Positions 46,701 through 58,867 of a DNA stretch of 64,000 nt are shown here, one piece after another. A program made the translations under genes and the position numbers. Source of the stretch: Phalacrocorax aristotelis (Eukaryota > Chordata > Aves > Suliformes > Phalacrocoracidae). The DNA is taken from the NCBI RefSeq assembly GCF_949628215.1, contig NC_134277.1, positions 62,031,918-62,095,917 of the forward strand. The letters run 5' to 3'. Numbering within the stretch: the stretch's first letter is position 1; every line of letters begins with the position of its first letter. Below the pieces are notes generated by a model. It was not told the origin of the DNA. It saw only the letters and a list, made by a program, of their open reading frames with translations, and did no database searches.

Positions 46701-48708
46701 GAGTTCTGATATCATAAACTGATTCAGAAACTCTTTAATTTTACTTTCCAAGGCTTGCATTCTACATTGACAAATATCAAAGCAAACATTCTTCTTACAT
46801 ATATAAGACACAGGTACTGAGGAATAATCTGGCGATACCTTTGTAATTCTAGATTCTGGAACACATCAGTATGTTTTGGGTTTTTCCTTTTGTGTTTCTT
46901 TCAAGGTGGAAAAGTATTACAGTAGTGCCTAAAATCAAGAATTATCATTCATAAAATGAATAAATAAAACTAAGATACTTCAGTTAAACATGAAAGCAGT
47001 GCGAAATAAGGGGCCAGAATGCTGTTCTTTATATTCAAATTCAATATGCTCTTAATAACAATTCTGTGTTCTGGATACTATACTTCAAGAAAAGTGAATT
47101 TGGCATGAGATCTGGAAAAAAATTGAGGTCTTATATGGAAGTATGTTGCACTTTTGGCCTAAAATATTACAGCCTTGACCACCGTAGGCCAAACTGTAGT
47201 TGAGAAATAAGAATTCTATCTATTGGAGAAAATGCATTGTTTCACTGAGCTTAATCTAAAATAAATCCTTATACTATTTGTTGATGTTTTGCATGGAGAC
47301 CACACTTTAAAGGAAGCTAATAGGCAAAGAAGACCAGTTTAACCACATTAGAGTGAAAGGCTTTTTTTTCAGTTGTATTTTATTATTTTTCCATAGGGGA
47401 CCACAACAGAAAACATGAACGGGAAGAACCACAAAATTGAAGAAAGACACAGCTGCTATTCTCACAGTTTTGGTTCTGCAGCTAGTGCAAAAGAAGGGAG
47501 ACAGGATGCTCTGCTTCCCTGTAATACACATTTCCTTTTCTTGTAAATGCAAACAAGAATTAAGTTGCAAATGAAAGCTGCTAAGGCATTCTCCCAACAA
47601 AGCTTTTTTATAATTTCAAAATGTATTTGGCAAAACAAATTCCCCATCGTCTCTGGAAAATACCAGCATTTCTCTTGACAAATGTTTTTTAGAGCCAAGA
47701 TTAGGTTTCACGTTTAAAAATTAGGGAGATGGGCAGAAGGCGCAGAAAATGCTAGGGAGAACAAGCGCATGATAAAGAGCCTAAGGATCTCACATACTCA
47801 TGTAGGATAGTAAAGCAACCAGACTTGAACCCAGCAGTCTCACGTCCCCAATATTTAGCTTGCCCACTGTCCTCAGGCGGACAGTGTCTCTTGCATGCTG
47901 AATATACAGCTATCAAAACTAAAACAACTAAAAATCAATGGTAAATGTTTATCCAAATGCAAGAAATAGCCTAGACTTGTGCTGAATATGAAAGAAAAGA
48001 TGTTTCAGGTCTCTGCTCCCAGTCAGAGTGTTTGCCACTTTCTTCTTTGTAACTTCAAGTGCAAATTTTATAGACTAGACAGGTCTTTATCAGGAAAGGA
48101 CCCAAAAATGATGAAAAAGAGAATGGAGGATCCTTAAAGGTTATAATAAAATATACACATTATAGCCATGAAGAGTTATAATAAAATAACTTTTTACAGT
48201 TCAAGGTTTTTAAGTCTGATTACTTCAAAGGCATCTTTTCTATACCTTCCTAGAAATCTCCCATCTGAAACATAATATCTTTAAGTAAACACTTGAGGCT
48301 GTCTTTACCATGCTGATACCTATCAAGATGTAAGCTTTCACAGAAAAACAACAGAAAACTTTGCTTAAATAAAATCACACTCAGACTGATAACTTAGAAT
48401 TATAAAAGAAAAAGTTCTGAAAAAGAAGAGAAACAGAAATTGGCTTAATTATGATATCAAATCTTTAAAAAAATAATTGCAGGGTTGCTGATCTATTTAT
48501 GGTTTCTTACCAGAGATGAACAGGGGGACTGGCAATCAAATTACAAACAAAAATATATAGAAATAAAATACATTGATTCCTCCCTATAAAAAGAATATTT
48601 CACTAATGAATGGTGAATTTTGTAAAAGAAATGTTTTGTTTTCAACAACTTTGTAACTTTGCAAGTTATACAATATACTTAGTGACTTAATTAAGCCTAA
48701 AGCACAAA
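37771..48708. other. Long AT-rich noncoding stretch
   Basis: About 11 kb without a supported gene. Contents: A-run at about 37897-37913, T-run at about 40228-40243, TTCTTATTCTTA-type repetition with a small TA palindrome at about 40300-40370, A-run at 41677-41689, (CAAAAA)n tract at about 41850-41890, A-runs near 42800, 42964 and 44301, a 13-bp tandem pair at about 44408-44433, a short (GAT)n at about 45154-45168, and an imperfect 27-bp tandem repeat at 45446-45525. A possible old LINE relic is listed separately. Confidence 0.5.
40385..40640 (-). repeat. Possible ancient CR1/L3-like relic
   Basis: Read on the - strand, the segment around 40425-40530 resembles the conserved stretch near the end of old CR1/L3 elements that is widespread in amniotes. 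There is no open frame and no terminus. The resemblance is weak. Confidence 0.25.
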
Positions 48709-48714
48709 GTCAGT
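48709..48714. repeat. Left target-site duplication GTCAGT of solo LTR
   Basis: GTCAGT here is repeated exactly at 48965-48970, on either side of the LTR. Six bases is the usual duplication size for class II (ERVK-like) retroviruses. Confidence 0.75.
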
Positions 48715-48964
48715 TGTTGCTGTACGCTTCTGTGGGAGATCTTATCTTGGGCCGCATATCTCCAGGATACAGGGCTCTACCCACCCTGGGGACAGTGATG
48801 CACAGACATCAATATGATGGATACAAAATGTCTGTTTATTTAGCTGCGTCACACGCTTATATAGCTCTTGCGCTTCCTGTTCCTGCTACTCCTATGGGGA
48901 GGAGTCTATCTTTCCGTCACAACCCGTGATCTTCCGGTCGCCGATCCCTGTCTATTCCCCTACA
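48715..48964 (-). mobile_element. Solo LTR, ERVK-like (class II), 250 bp
   Basis: On the - strand it begins TGTAGGGGAA and ends CAGCAACA, so it has TG...CA ends, bounded by the 6-bp duplication GTCAGT. It has a TATATA box (48863-48858) and, about 18 bases further, AATAAA (48840-48835), a close spacing like that of small avian retroviral LTRs. It is GC-richer than its surroundings. No internal retroviral sequence remains, so LTR-LTR recombination probably removed the provirus. Family name cannot be given without a library search. Confidence 0.8.
48835..48863 (-). promoter_or_regulatory. Solo LTR TATA box and polyadenylation signal
   Basis: TATATA (48863-48858) lies upstream of AATAAA (48840-48835) on the - strand. 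This would put the start site close to the AATAAA, giving a short R region. Confidence 0.5.
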
Positions 48965-48970
48965 GTCAGT
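48965..48970. repeat. Right target-site duplication GTCAGT
   Basis: An exact copy of 48709-48714, confirming both LTR ends. Confidence 0.75.
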
Positions 48971-51900
48971 CATTGATTTTAAGGGGTAAGTGGGGCTTTT
49001 CTCCTTATCATTATCAGCGAACGACTAAGCTGGCATTTTGTAAGTGCTGGTCATGATACTTTCCCAAAGTCTTTCATACTGCTGGCTCAACACCTGGAAT
49101 GATTTTTCTGTGTGTTTCTCAATCTCAATATTAGCACTGTATCTTTTGCCTTCCACCAAACAAGAAACTAGAAATTTGTTTCTTTTACCATGTCCCATAA
49201 TAGCTGCCTCTACTTTTGCCTCAAAGGAAGCACAGAATAAAGCAGAGGTAATGCAAGCATCTAACAAAAACCATCAAAACCATCTTCTGTAACAGAAAGC
49301 CATTGTAATCACTGAAAAATCAGGGGAAACATAAGTTAGAGAAACTTTACATAGAATAATAGGGAAAGAAACCAAATGAATATGACTTTCAAAAGCCCGC
49401 CACAGCCTGGCAGAGACTGTTCGGTATTGCAGTGGACACACCATGCAGCTAATAATCCTGGAATGGAGAGACCTCAAAGCTTCAACTGATATCTGAAGGA
49501 AGGCAGGACCACACACTACATAACTGTAGTTGCTGCTCCAGAATCACTTATATTAATTAAAAGCTTACTAATGTAATTGTCTTGTTACATCTTGTGGAAA
49601 CAAATTCCATACTACAATTATCTTAAAATAACACCAAAGCCCCAGATTCATGCAGTTAAATGGTTTTAAATACTGGTTTTCTCACTGTCCAGGAAGTTAG
49701 GTATATCAAAACGATCTATTGAGTTCATTGGTGTCATCTTCTTTTGCTTCTGGTATAGCAAGCTACAGAATTATATCCTCTGATGTCATATGTAGGACTG
49801 GATATTTTCTACAAGATGACCTTCAACTGCTTCTTACAAAATTTTTTTCTGCTTGTCATTAAGAAAAATGCCACCATTGTAACTAGAAGTTGGTGGTCCC
49901 ACACTGTTAGAAGAGGATCCCAAGAGCACATGCATAGGATGATAACTGAGACAACAATAACACAAGCAACCACTGATATAAGTATATCACACTGGCAGTA
50001 TAAGTACAAATCATAAATGGCCAATTACAGAGCACTAAAGGGACGAAACTTTAAGAGCTGACTATAGGTGGTTATCAAGGGAACAAAGAATGTGTATCCA
50101 ATGTATGCAAAACATTCTATATATAGAAAAGATACAGAGGAAATTACAAGACAGTTTCACTCTCTACAAGAACAAGAGGAAAGAACAGAGAGAGAGAGCT
50201 GCTTCAGTATCTTCTTCCCAGCTACATATTCTACTACAAACCTGGTATAACTTAATCAGAACTAAATCAGAAGAGCAGTGTGTGAGCATGTCCTGTGTAT
50301 AGGTGAGCACTGATACTGCAGGACAGAGCTAGAGCAAACATAGATGAAACAGGAAGAATTGTAAGGGGAAATGTGTGACTGAGATCACTTAGAGCACTAT
50401 ACGATTCGAGTTGAACTTTTTTTTCATATCTGCTTGGTTCCCTGCTTCTCAAACTCTTCCACCAAAGCCTATTGTTTCCTAAGAATCCTGTAAACACACG
50501 CTTTATTGTAAACAGACACTTCTGCCCAGTCACAGACATTGCGACACCCCAAAAATGTGCAGGATGTTCCTATCCTAAGTTTCACAAGCAAAATGCCTAT
50601 TCTTAGGAGGAAGTAAAAATATCTTTGCTGATGCAAACTGCCTGTTTGCTTAAGTTCAAATGCTGACTATACCAGTTTATACCAGAAGGGTATCTGTTGT
50701 TATATTTTAACATGTTGTTATATTTTAATCTTCTTCTAAATCAAGGAAATAATTTTACTACTACATCACTAGCTACCTTGTTGGTAGCTTAGGTCAAAGG
50801 ACAGTAAGGACATTTTATCACATCCACAACTGTTGGAAATACATTAGGTACCTCCAATAGCAGAAATGAGAAGAGGTCAATTCCTTAACTGTTCAAGCAC
50901 TTACGTGATCTAAAATAAACAGATTACAGCTGACCCTTACTTTTAAACTCAAAGTGAATTATTCCTTACTTTTGCACTGAAAATATACCTCTTTGCAAAC
51001 TATTTACATCTTTTATTCTGGTGGGACTGATGGATTTTTCTAGTAGAAGGATTCTAGTGCCATCATTCATCATTGAGTGCTGTAAGGAGCTAGTTTTAGC
51101 TTTCCTAGATTAGACCTCTTTCTTTTTTTTTTTAACCTGCTGTTCTCCACCCTCTGTCCAGGAGCTAAAGTGATATTTGCTTGCTATTTGTTTAAAGTAC
51201 AAATAGTAAGTCCTATATCGCTTTCAGGACTAAGGTAATCTCAAAGGAGAATGACGTCAAAGGAAGTCAACTGCCTAAGTATTTTAAAAACCTTGGTCTA
51301 AGTCTCTATAGGGACCAAATACATTTCTCCCTCCCATCTGTACGTGAAGTGTCATCATCGTGCTGGTAAAGGGGAACAGAACACAGATTCTGGTTTTCTG
51401 CATTCCATAATGTCAAGCAGAGTCTTTTGTCACTGGTCACATATCTTAGCTAAAGGAACCTTTCTGCACACACTGCAGGAGGGGGAGAGCCAAGATAATT
51501 GGTAGCCACAGCTGCAAGTGTTAGTGAAAAAGCTTTTCTTAGAACCATAATTAATAGAGTTGTTCTGCCTTTTATTCATTTAGTGAAGCACTAGATGTTG
51601 AAGCTTGCACTATACACAAAGTTGACTAATGTCAGTGGACACAAATGTGTTCATTAACTATGCTAAACTTACTCTTGGTATTGTCATTTTTTTCTTTGCA
51701 AAATTTAAATTCAAAATAATAAGCAAGAGAGACAAAAATTACAGCTTCTGACATACAGTGAGGTTTTCTTTACTCTAATAATGAATATGGCAATTAATGA
51801 TCTGCATATAGACACAAACATATATACACACAATCTGACAATTCCTTAGTCTAGCAAAGATTAACAGTAAAACATCAACAAAAGATATTTTGGGTCACTA

Positions 51901-54180
51901 TACCTACAGCTGTCCAACATTATAGAGAAGTACTAGCTGAGTGCTACATGGAAAAGGACTTTCTATGCCCTTTGTCCTATCCTTGAGGCAGACTGTTCAG
52001 CCTGGCCTCGATGTCTTTTCTGGATTCAGATCAAAATTCAGAAATTGAAAAAAAATATCTCTTCTTCTTATGCCCATTCAGGACACACAAAAAAAAAATC
52101 AGTAGGAGACTACTACTAGCTTCATTTTCAATGCTCACTAAACTACAATAATGCGGGACTACAGAAATCTTCCATGTGCAAAAATATTTCTGAAAGCTCC
52201 TCTTCAGTGTCCCAGCTTTATTTTTCTAATCTGTTTTTAACTTTAAAATTCAGAGACCTGAATGCTGATTTAGGTCATGGTTTTCATTAAACAAATAAAT
52301 ATACACATTTAATAATACCCCTCCAAAAATAATTCTAACATTCAATAGAATAGGCATTTTGCACTCATTGATAAATGAGAATAGATAAATTGAGTCTAAG
52401 TATTTATAGGCACTTAATAAGAGACAAGAAACAAGTATATAACATGATAAAATGCATGTAATCACTATTTGTAAAAGTCAAAAGTGCCTTAGGCAGAGTT
52501 CTCAAACTCATAAATCTTCCTCAGAGGTTTGCCTGGGTCATTCTAAGACAAAAGATTTGTGGTGCCTGCAACCGCCGACATGATGTCACATTATTAGATG
52601 TGGTGTTTTAAAACATTTCTTTTTTGAGGTGCACAGACTATCATTTTAAAGAGAAGAGAAGCATAAAAGATCCTCAAAGTAGAGAAATTAATAATAGGAA
52701 ATCACTGATTCTGAATGAAAAGTCTTAAAGTATGATCTGAAAAAAGAAGAGCAGTGAGCCTCCTGTCTGTCCCTTCTCTTTGTTAGCCATTTCCATCTTG
52801 AATTCCTTCCTGGTGTAGCAACAGCTTTTTGACTGCAGTATGCTGGGGTTGTATTTAAGGTATTATAAATACTGTGTATGCAACGTACAGCAGAAGAGAT
52901 GTCCCTGACAACAGCTTCTGAATTAGACTGAATGGAAAAATACATTGTTCCATGAAAATTTAAAAAAAAAAAAAGAAAAAAAGCTTAATACTGAATCTTA
53001 CAAAACCAGGAAGAAACACAGATGATTACTAGTTTTTAAGAGGCAAACTCTACATTATGAGCACATCTGGCAAAAATCCTGAATGCCATTACTGAAGAAT
53101 GCACACCTTGGTACTGAAACTGTCTTGAAGCTAATGAAGAAATATCAACATCTATTCTGTGCATGAAAATACGAGTCAACTTGCTGAGTTGGCTACCACG
53201 AAGTGAGCATGCCACAAAGAATATGTTCAAAGGGGAGATTATAGAATGAGAATGTGTAGGAGGTAGGAAAAGGAGAGAATGCCTGATGAAGGAAAGTTCA
53301 AAAATTCTGTGCAATCCTGTAGCGTAAGGCTGGCTGTTACCATTATTTTTAAATTAATAATTTTCCTGCTTTTTTATGTTCTCACTATCAAAAAAAGACC
53401 CCCTCAAACCATTAGACATTTCCTGGTATAATATTTATTAGTGCTAGTGTTATTACTTCTGCTGAACTTTCCATTGCTTGTTTTTAATCTTCCTGTTCTG
53501 TCACATGCCGATACATGCAAAGAATTCACATCATACCTCCCAACAACTTTACGCTGTGCTGCCTGGCAGGCTAACATACATTATGGTGTGACATCCAGAA
53601 GGAAAAGACAGGTTGTGACTCATGTCTCTTCCTCTCCTGCTGTTCTGTTTTTGCAAGTTGAATTTTCCTTCTGGACTGCATGAAAAAACTAAGCATCTGT
53701 ATGAAGTTACGGTTGCTGAGCAAGAGACCTGTACAAAACACTACAAAACAGTGAAAAACAAAAGAGCAAAATTATGAGAAGATTGAGCATAGAAAAGAAA
53801 TTGTTACTAGATGAAGACCAACACTGTTTTAAAAGCACTCTTTTCACTTGGGCTGTTCCACAACATCTCCAAAGATTGCTAGATGTCAGCAAAGAGAAAC
53901 TGTTTGTAGTACAACTAAACTTTTCAACAACTTCCCAGAAAGACTAAAAAAGTTTCTTCCTTCCTTGCTTTCTCCTTTTATGTCCTTTGGTCTTTCTCTG
54001 TTAAACCTGTATTCATTGCCTAACAAACATAGGGCAATTCCATTTCTGGTATCTCTGAGCCCATAATTTCAGCTACAAGGCCTTACTCTTTCACCCTTTA
54101 AGGACTTTTTCAATGCTTCTACATTGTGACCAACGTCCTGGTCACCTATGGAAACAACTTATTATTTCCTTATTTCACAG
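48971..54180. other. AT-rich noncoding stretch
   Basis: Apart from the codon-like stretch at 49025-49543, no gene is supported. An 18-bp tandem pair lies at about 50695-50730, and A-runs near 52088 and 52963-52982. Confidence 0.5.
49025..49543 (-). pseudogene. Codon-like stretch of unknown origin, one stop
   Basis: On the - strand one reading frame stays open from 49543 to the TAG at 49027-49025 except for a single TGA (49276-49274), about 170 codons, where AT-rich DNA would normally give several stops. The last 65 codons look like protein: a charged C-terminal part containing EGKRYSANIEIEKHTEKSF and QQYERLWESI. A pyrimidine-rich tract ending in AG (about 49225-49200) could be a splice acceptor in front of it. 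The upstream part is hydrophobic and less convincing. No family recognised. It could be a terminal exon, an old pseudogene or chance. Confidence 0.28.
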
Positions 54181-54345
54181 GAAGAAATTGGCATAGCACA
54201 ACTACAGAAAGAGAGATTGAAGAAATACTTGAAACAGCTATCAAAAGAAGAAGCAACTCCAAAGACCTACCAGTATCTTAGCGAAGATGCTACAATTAAC
54301 CCAAATCACTCTCTCTTCTATAGGAGGAACTACTGTCCTGTCTAG
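54181..54345 (+). CDS. Possible terminal coding exon of an unidentified gene
   Basis: A strong acceptor-like sequence (pyrimidine-rich, ending TTTCACAG at 54180) is followed by a frame of 54 codons ending at TAG (54343-54345). The predicted peptide is charged and helical at first (EEIGIAQLQKERLKKYLKQL) and then polar with a tyrosine- and asparagine-rich end (NHSLFYRRNYCPV). This looks more like real protein than the surrounding frames. No upstream partner exon was identified and the gene was not recognised. AATAAA sequences near 55590 and 55715 could end a transcript. It may still be chance. Confidence 0.35.
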   Translation, partial: EEIGIAQLQKERLKKYLKQLSKEEATPKTYQYLSEDATINPNHSLFYRRNYCPV

Positions 54346-57300
54346 GCAACAAAACTCTATCTGCCAGGCAACTGTTAAGCATTATAAAACTCACATGGGT
54401 CTGATTAAGGGTGTGGCTAGATGACTAGGACACAAAAAGAAAAAACAAAACAAACCAAAACTTCAAACCTACTCTGGGAAAACTGCCAGGAGAGAGAATT
54501 CATTCTATGGCATAGCTCCAAGAAAGAAGGCTGAAAAACCCTAATTCTAAAAGAGGATGGGGGCAGGGATGGAGGGAACTGATTAATATGAACAGTTTAG
54601 ACTGCACAAGAAGGAAAGTATTGGATTTAACAATTTCTCAATGCTTAAAAAAAGAAGAAGAAATTAGATAGGTACCTTGTCTTTTAAAGCTGCATCAGTC
54701 AGTCATTATACCCCTTAAAAGTAAAAGCTGAAGCTCATGCTAGCTGAGAGCTAATGAATCAACAAACGTAAATTCAGGATACACCATGAGAAAGCTATTT
54801 TTGAAAAATCTAGGCTTATCCACACTATTTAATACATTGATTGTCTTGTATTAGTATGGCTATTGATTCAATTCTGTAGTGCCTCTTGGAAAAACAGAGT
54901 GAAAAAGCAATCTATGTTTATAAAGACAAACTTTTCTACAGCTGTACTGCAAGTTTTGCCTCAGTGTAGGCAATAATTTATTTTCTATTCTCTGTGCTTT
55001 AAGTAATTTATATTTTTGGTGGGTTTTTTAAATTTATTGGAGTGTTTTTTTCATTTTGTCCACAGTTGGTTATTTTACAGTTTTGCATTTGTTTTCTTTA
55101 AACTATTAGGCTCCAGAAGAAAAGTTTGAGCTGTTGTCAGTTGCCATTCTCTGTGCTATTCTAGTCATATTAGTGTCAATTCAGTTCAAATGTTAGGAGA
55201 GTTTTCTACCCAAAACAGCAACTTTCACACATATCTTAGGAAGACACTTAAATTTAATGGTTCATTTATTTCCTTTGCATTTCAAATTGCTAAGTTAACT
55301 TAATACATCTAGAACCTACTAAATTAATGAGTAATTATTTTGCTGAAAGAAGAAGAGCCAGGGCTTTAGAAAACATGGGTCCACCTTGTAAGCAAATGGG
55401 CCAAGCAATAATATTAATTTTCCAGAAACAGAAATATTTCTTTGATAGGCACTCAAGTAGGTGAAGCTGCAATCAAGTGTTCTTCATATTCTTGTAAGAG
55501 TCACTGCCACTTATGGTCACCACAACAAATGGTTGAAGTAGTATGACTGTAAGCATTTGATTTACAGGTTAAACAGAGAAATTTTGAAAATAAAACACAT
55601 GGAGATGTTCGTAACTGCAGCCCTTCAACAGCAAGGGAACTCAGCTGTCAAGATCTGGTACATTAACATAAAGGCCTCTGGGCTGGACTGACATAAATTC
55701 AGATTATGGAACTAAATAAAGAGTACTTCATTCTTCAGAAATGTCAAAGCAGCACAGATATAAATCAATCAAACAAACAAAACCCCACTAGATACAATTG
55801 ATTATATCGTCCCAAAACTTTTTACAGTCTACTTGATGAAAATATTTCCCTCTCATATAACTAGTAACAGGTATCCCCAGGCATAGGACGGTGTGAAATG
55901 ATCAGTTCAAAGAGCAAAACTCTACGTATCCTAAGAAACTGTCAAATTCTCTATTTAAAATTAAATCTTATAAATGTGAGCTTTCATCAAATGATTATGA
56001 ATTGCAAGAAATAATAATAGATGAAGGTGGATTAAAGTCAGACCAAGCATCCAAGCCCATAAAATTTTATAGCAGGAAGAGGATAAAAATTACTTTAATT
56101 TTAAAAGCAAGTGAAACAAATCACATACATCTTTATTCACTAACCAAGTTTTCCTCCAATGCTGGAATTTTCGAACTCTGAATTCTGGTCAGACCCAATT
56201 AGAGAACTCAGACTGCACTGAACAGTGTGCATCAAGGATCAAGAGCACAATAAGGAGGGGATAGAGTCTCATTTTCTATACAATAACTGGAATAATGTCC
56301 AGTATAACATCAGACAACTCTGAGGATGTGTATGAATGTGCATTTTTCTGCCACTCCCACTCCCTTTTTGTCATAAAAAATAGATCCTATTCAAGAATGG
56401 TGTCAGAAGGAAAGTATTCTTTTTTATACCTGGTTTAATTTTTTTCAGTGTTTTTTTCAGCTGTATTATTAGAACACTATCAAGAACGTTATCTATAATA
56501 TTCTGCAAAATGTTCATCTTATTCTTCAATACTTTTTTAAAAGTTCTCTTTTTTTTAACTGTTTTATCAGAAAAATAGTATATCAACCTAATTATTTCAT
56601 CTTGGTTATTCAGTTTGGGTAAAATTTAATTTCAACAATTCAGCAAATTCAAGACAAAAAAAATCTACTCAATTTTAATTGTATCAATATGTGGTTAATT
56701 TATTCAAGGTATTATGAAACTTCACTTGCTCATCAGTCATCCTTATTCAGTTAAGAGTCAGAATTCGCATATTTTTCACATATTAGACTTTCCCTGTTTC
56801 CTTTAGCATATAGGACACTTAAAGATTAAATACCAACTACAAAAGAAATACAAGCTACTAACTTTTAAAAAATACTACTGAATGCAGTTTATTAAAAACA
56901 AAGAAAAATATCAAGTGACATATTTTATTTTTTATGACTGGGGGAAGCGGGAAAGGAAGCTACTTGAAGTTTATTGCCCAGACCAAGAACCAGACTTGAG
57001 TGCTGCCAAGGTGAGCCTCCCAAGCCTTTATGCAATATATGGCGAAGAACAGAGTGTTCCTAGAATACGATTCATTAGAGCCAGCATACCAAGTACTCAA
57101 TATAAAATGCGGAAGCACAATGTGGATCTTAAGTCCTAATGTTTTCTCTCAGATTCAAGTTAAAGACTCACTGTATCTCCTTGAGTCAGCTGCTTAAAAC
57201 TATTAATATCTACATCAAACCTTATAAAGGAGTAGCAGAGGTATAATAACTGAGGATACCCAATTCACTCTACTCACTCACTAACTCATTCACTCTTAGT

Positions 57301-57419
57301 CGCTCTTTCTCTTCTCCAATTACCACAGAATATGAATAGCATAAACAACCTTAGAAACAGGGACCAGCGTCTATTTCCCAGTATATAAAGGAGTCTTAAA
57401 AGAAAGACAGGAAAAGACT
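54346..57419. other. AT-rich noncoding stretch
   Basis: No certain gene. It could include the 3' UTR of the possible exon at 54181. A frame at 56882-57139 (+) with a consensus splice donor at 57010 is discussed as a finding. Confidence 0.5.
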
Positions 57420-57706
57420 GTACCAAGGCCTGTAGTGACAAGGCAAGGCATAACAGTTTTAAACTGAAAGACAGTAAACTTAGAGTGGGCAAAAAGAAGA
57501 AACTTGTTATTATAAGGGTGGTGAGACACTAGAACAAGTTGCCCAGAGAAGTTGTGGATGTGCCACCACTGGAAGTGTTCAAGGTCATGTTCAGCAGGGC
57601 TTTGAACAACCTGATCCAGTGAAAGATGTTCTTCTCCATGGCAGGGGGTTGAGCTCGATCACCTTTAAAAGTCCTTTCAACCCAAACCATCCTATACTTC
57701 TATACC
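57420..57706 (+). mobile_element. CR1 LINE 3' fragment
   Basis: The + strand shows the end of CR1: the block coding for a GGEALEQVAQ-type RT end near 57518-57545 in diverged form, the 3' UTR and decayed octamers at about 57690-57706. It is 5'-truncated, with no open frame. Confidence 0.8.
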
Positions 57707-58867
57707 AGCTGAACAACCTAACTATGGGGCTCCGAGACGTAATTTTGTGCATGACAACTCTTAGACTAAGAAAACATAGGCCCTTATCTTCATTGTATCA
57801 CTTTCAAAGGAGTGGAAACTTTACTTGCTGCTTCAGACAGGTGTTCTGGAACATAATTATATAATTTTTTCCTATCTGTTTACAAATATTATCATAAATG
57901 CATGCAGCACCCACCTCCTGCAACTCTGTTTTTAAATCATAGTGAATAAAGCTGTTGTGTTCTGCTGATCCAAGGGTTAATATGACAAGAGTCTGAAAAC
58001 ACAATTGCCATATTAGACCTTCAGATAATCTAAGTGGAAAATTCTATCTCCTCTGAAGTCTTAACACAATGTGTGCTCGGTCCTGTCCAGGTGTCAGTCC
58101 TGCATACATCCAGAGATAGGATTGTAGGCCCACCAAGCACTTAAAAAGGAAAAGCTTATGTGTCTATGGACCTCAAAGTGCCTAAGTTCTTCAGGTGGTT
58201 TAAATGGAACATTAAACAACCAATATTAAATTATGAACATGAACACCAACATTAAATTATACCTCAGACTCATATTATGGGCTAGTTCCTTTACAGATTT
58301 GAACTCTGAGAAACAAATTCTTGTTATTGCCCAATTGCTATTCTATTTCTATATTTGAGGCACATGGATAAGGCATCATCTCCTTTTTCTTCTTAGCAGA
58401 CTATTAATTTCATTCTGTGTGTTTCTCTTATCTCCTGACTGTACTCCTCTTCTCCTCTCTCTAGGAAAAAATAAATGCTACTGATTTACTAACTCTTCCA
58501 AAAATACCGTTAAGCAAAACTTTAACCTCTGATCTAGTTATGAAATGCCAAGAACTCCTCACAAAGGTTGTTTAGCTTACTTTTAATTAGCTGTTAAACT
58601 TCAAAAATTATTTATAAAACTCTGTACCGACGGATGAAATAGAAAAGAAATAGGAAAAAACACAAATGTATAGCAACTATTTTCAAAGATCTGTAACTTT
58701 ATCACACGATGTACTTATTTTATAGCAGAAATACAACATGGTCTGCAAACAGCACAGACAGTATAGATTTAACTTTTAATCAACTTGAAGACCAAAGCTC
58801 TTTTATTAAAAAAAACCATTCAGTTAAGGCATTAACACTGTATTAAACAAATATATGCTAACATACC
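57707..58867. other. AT-rich noncoding stretch
   Basis: No gene or element recognised. Confidence 0.6.

Noticed and set aside
48731..48964. Solo LTR starting at 48731 (TGTGGGAG)
   Set aside because: It gives no flanking duplication. Starting at 48715 gives TG...CA ends and an exact 6-bp GTCAGT repeat.
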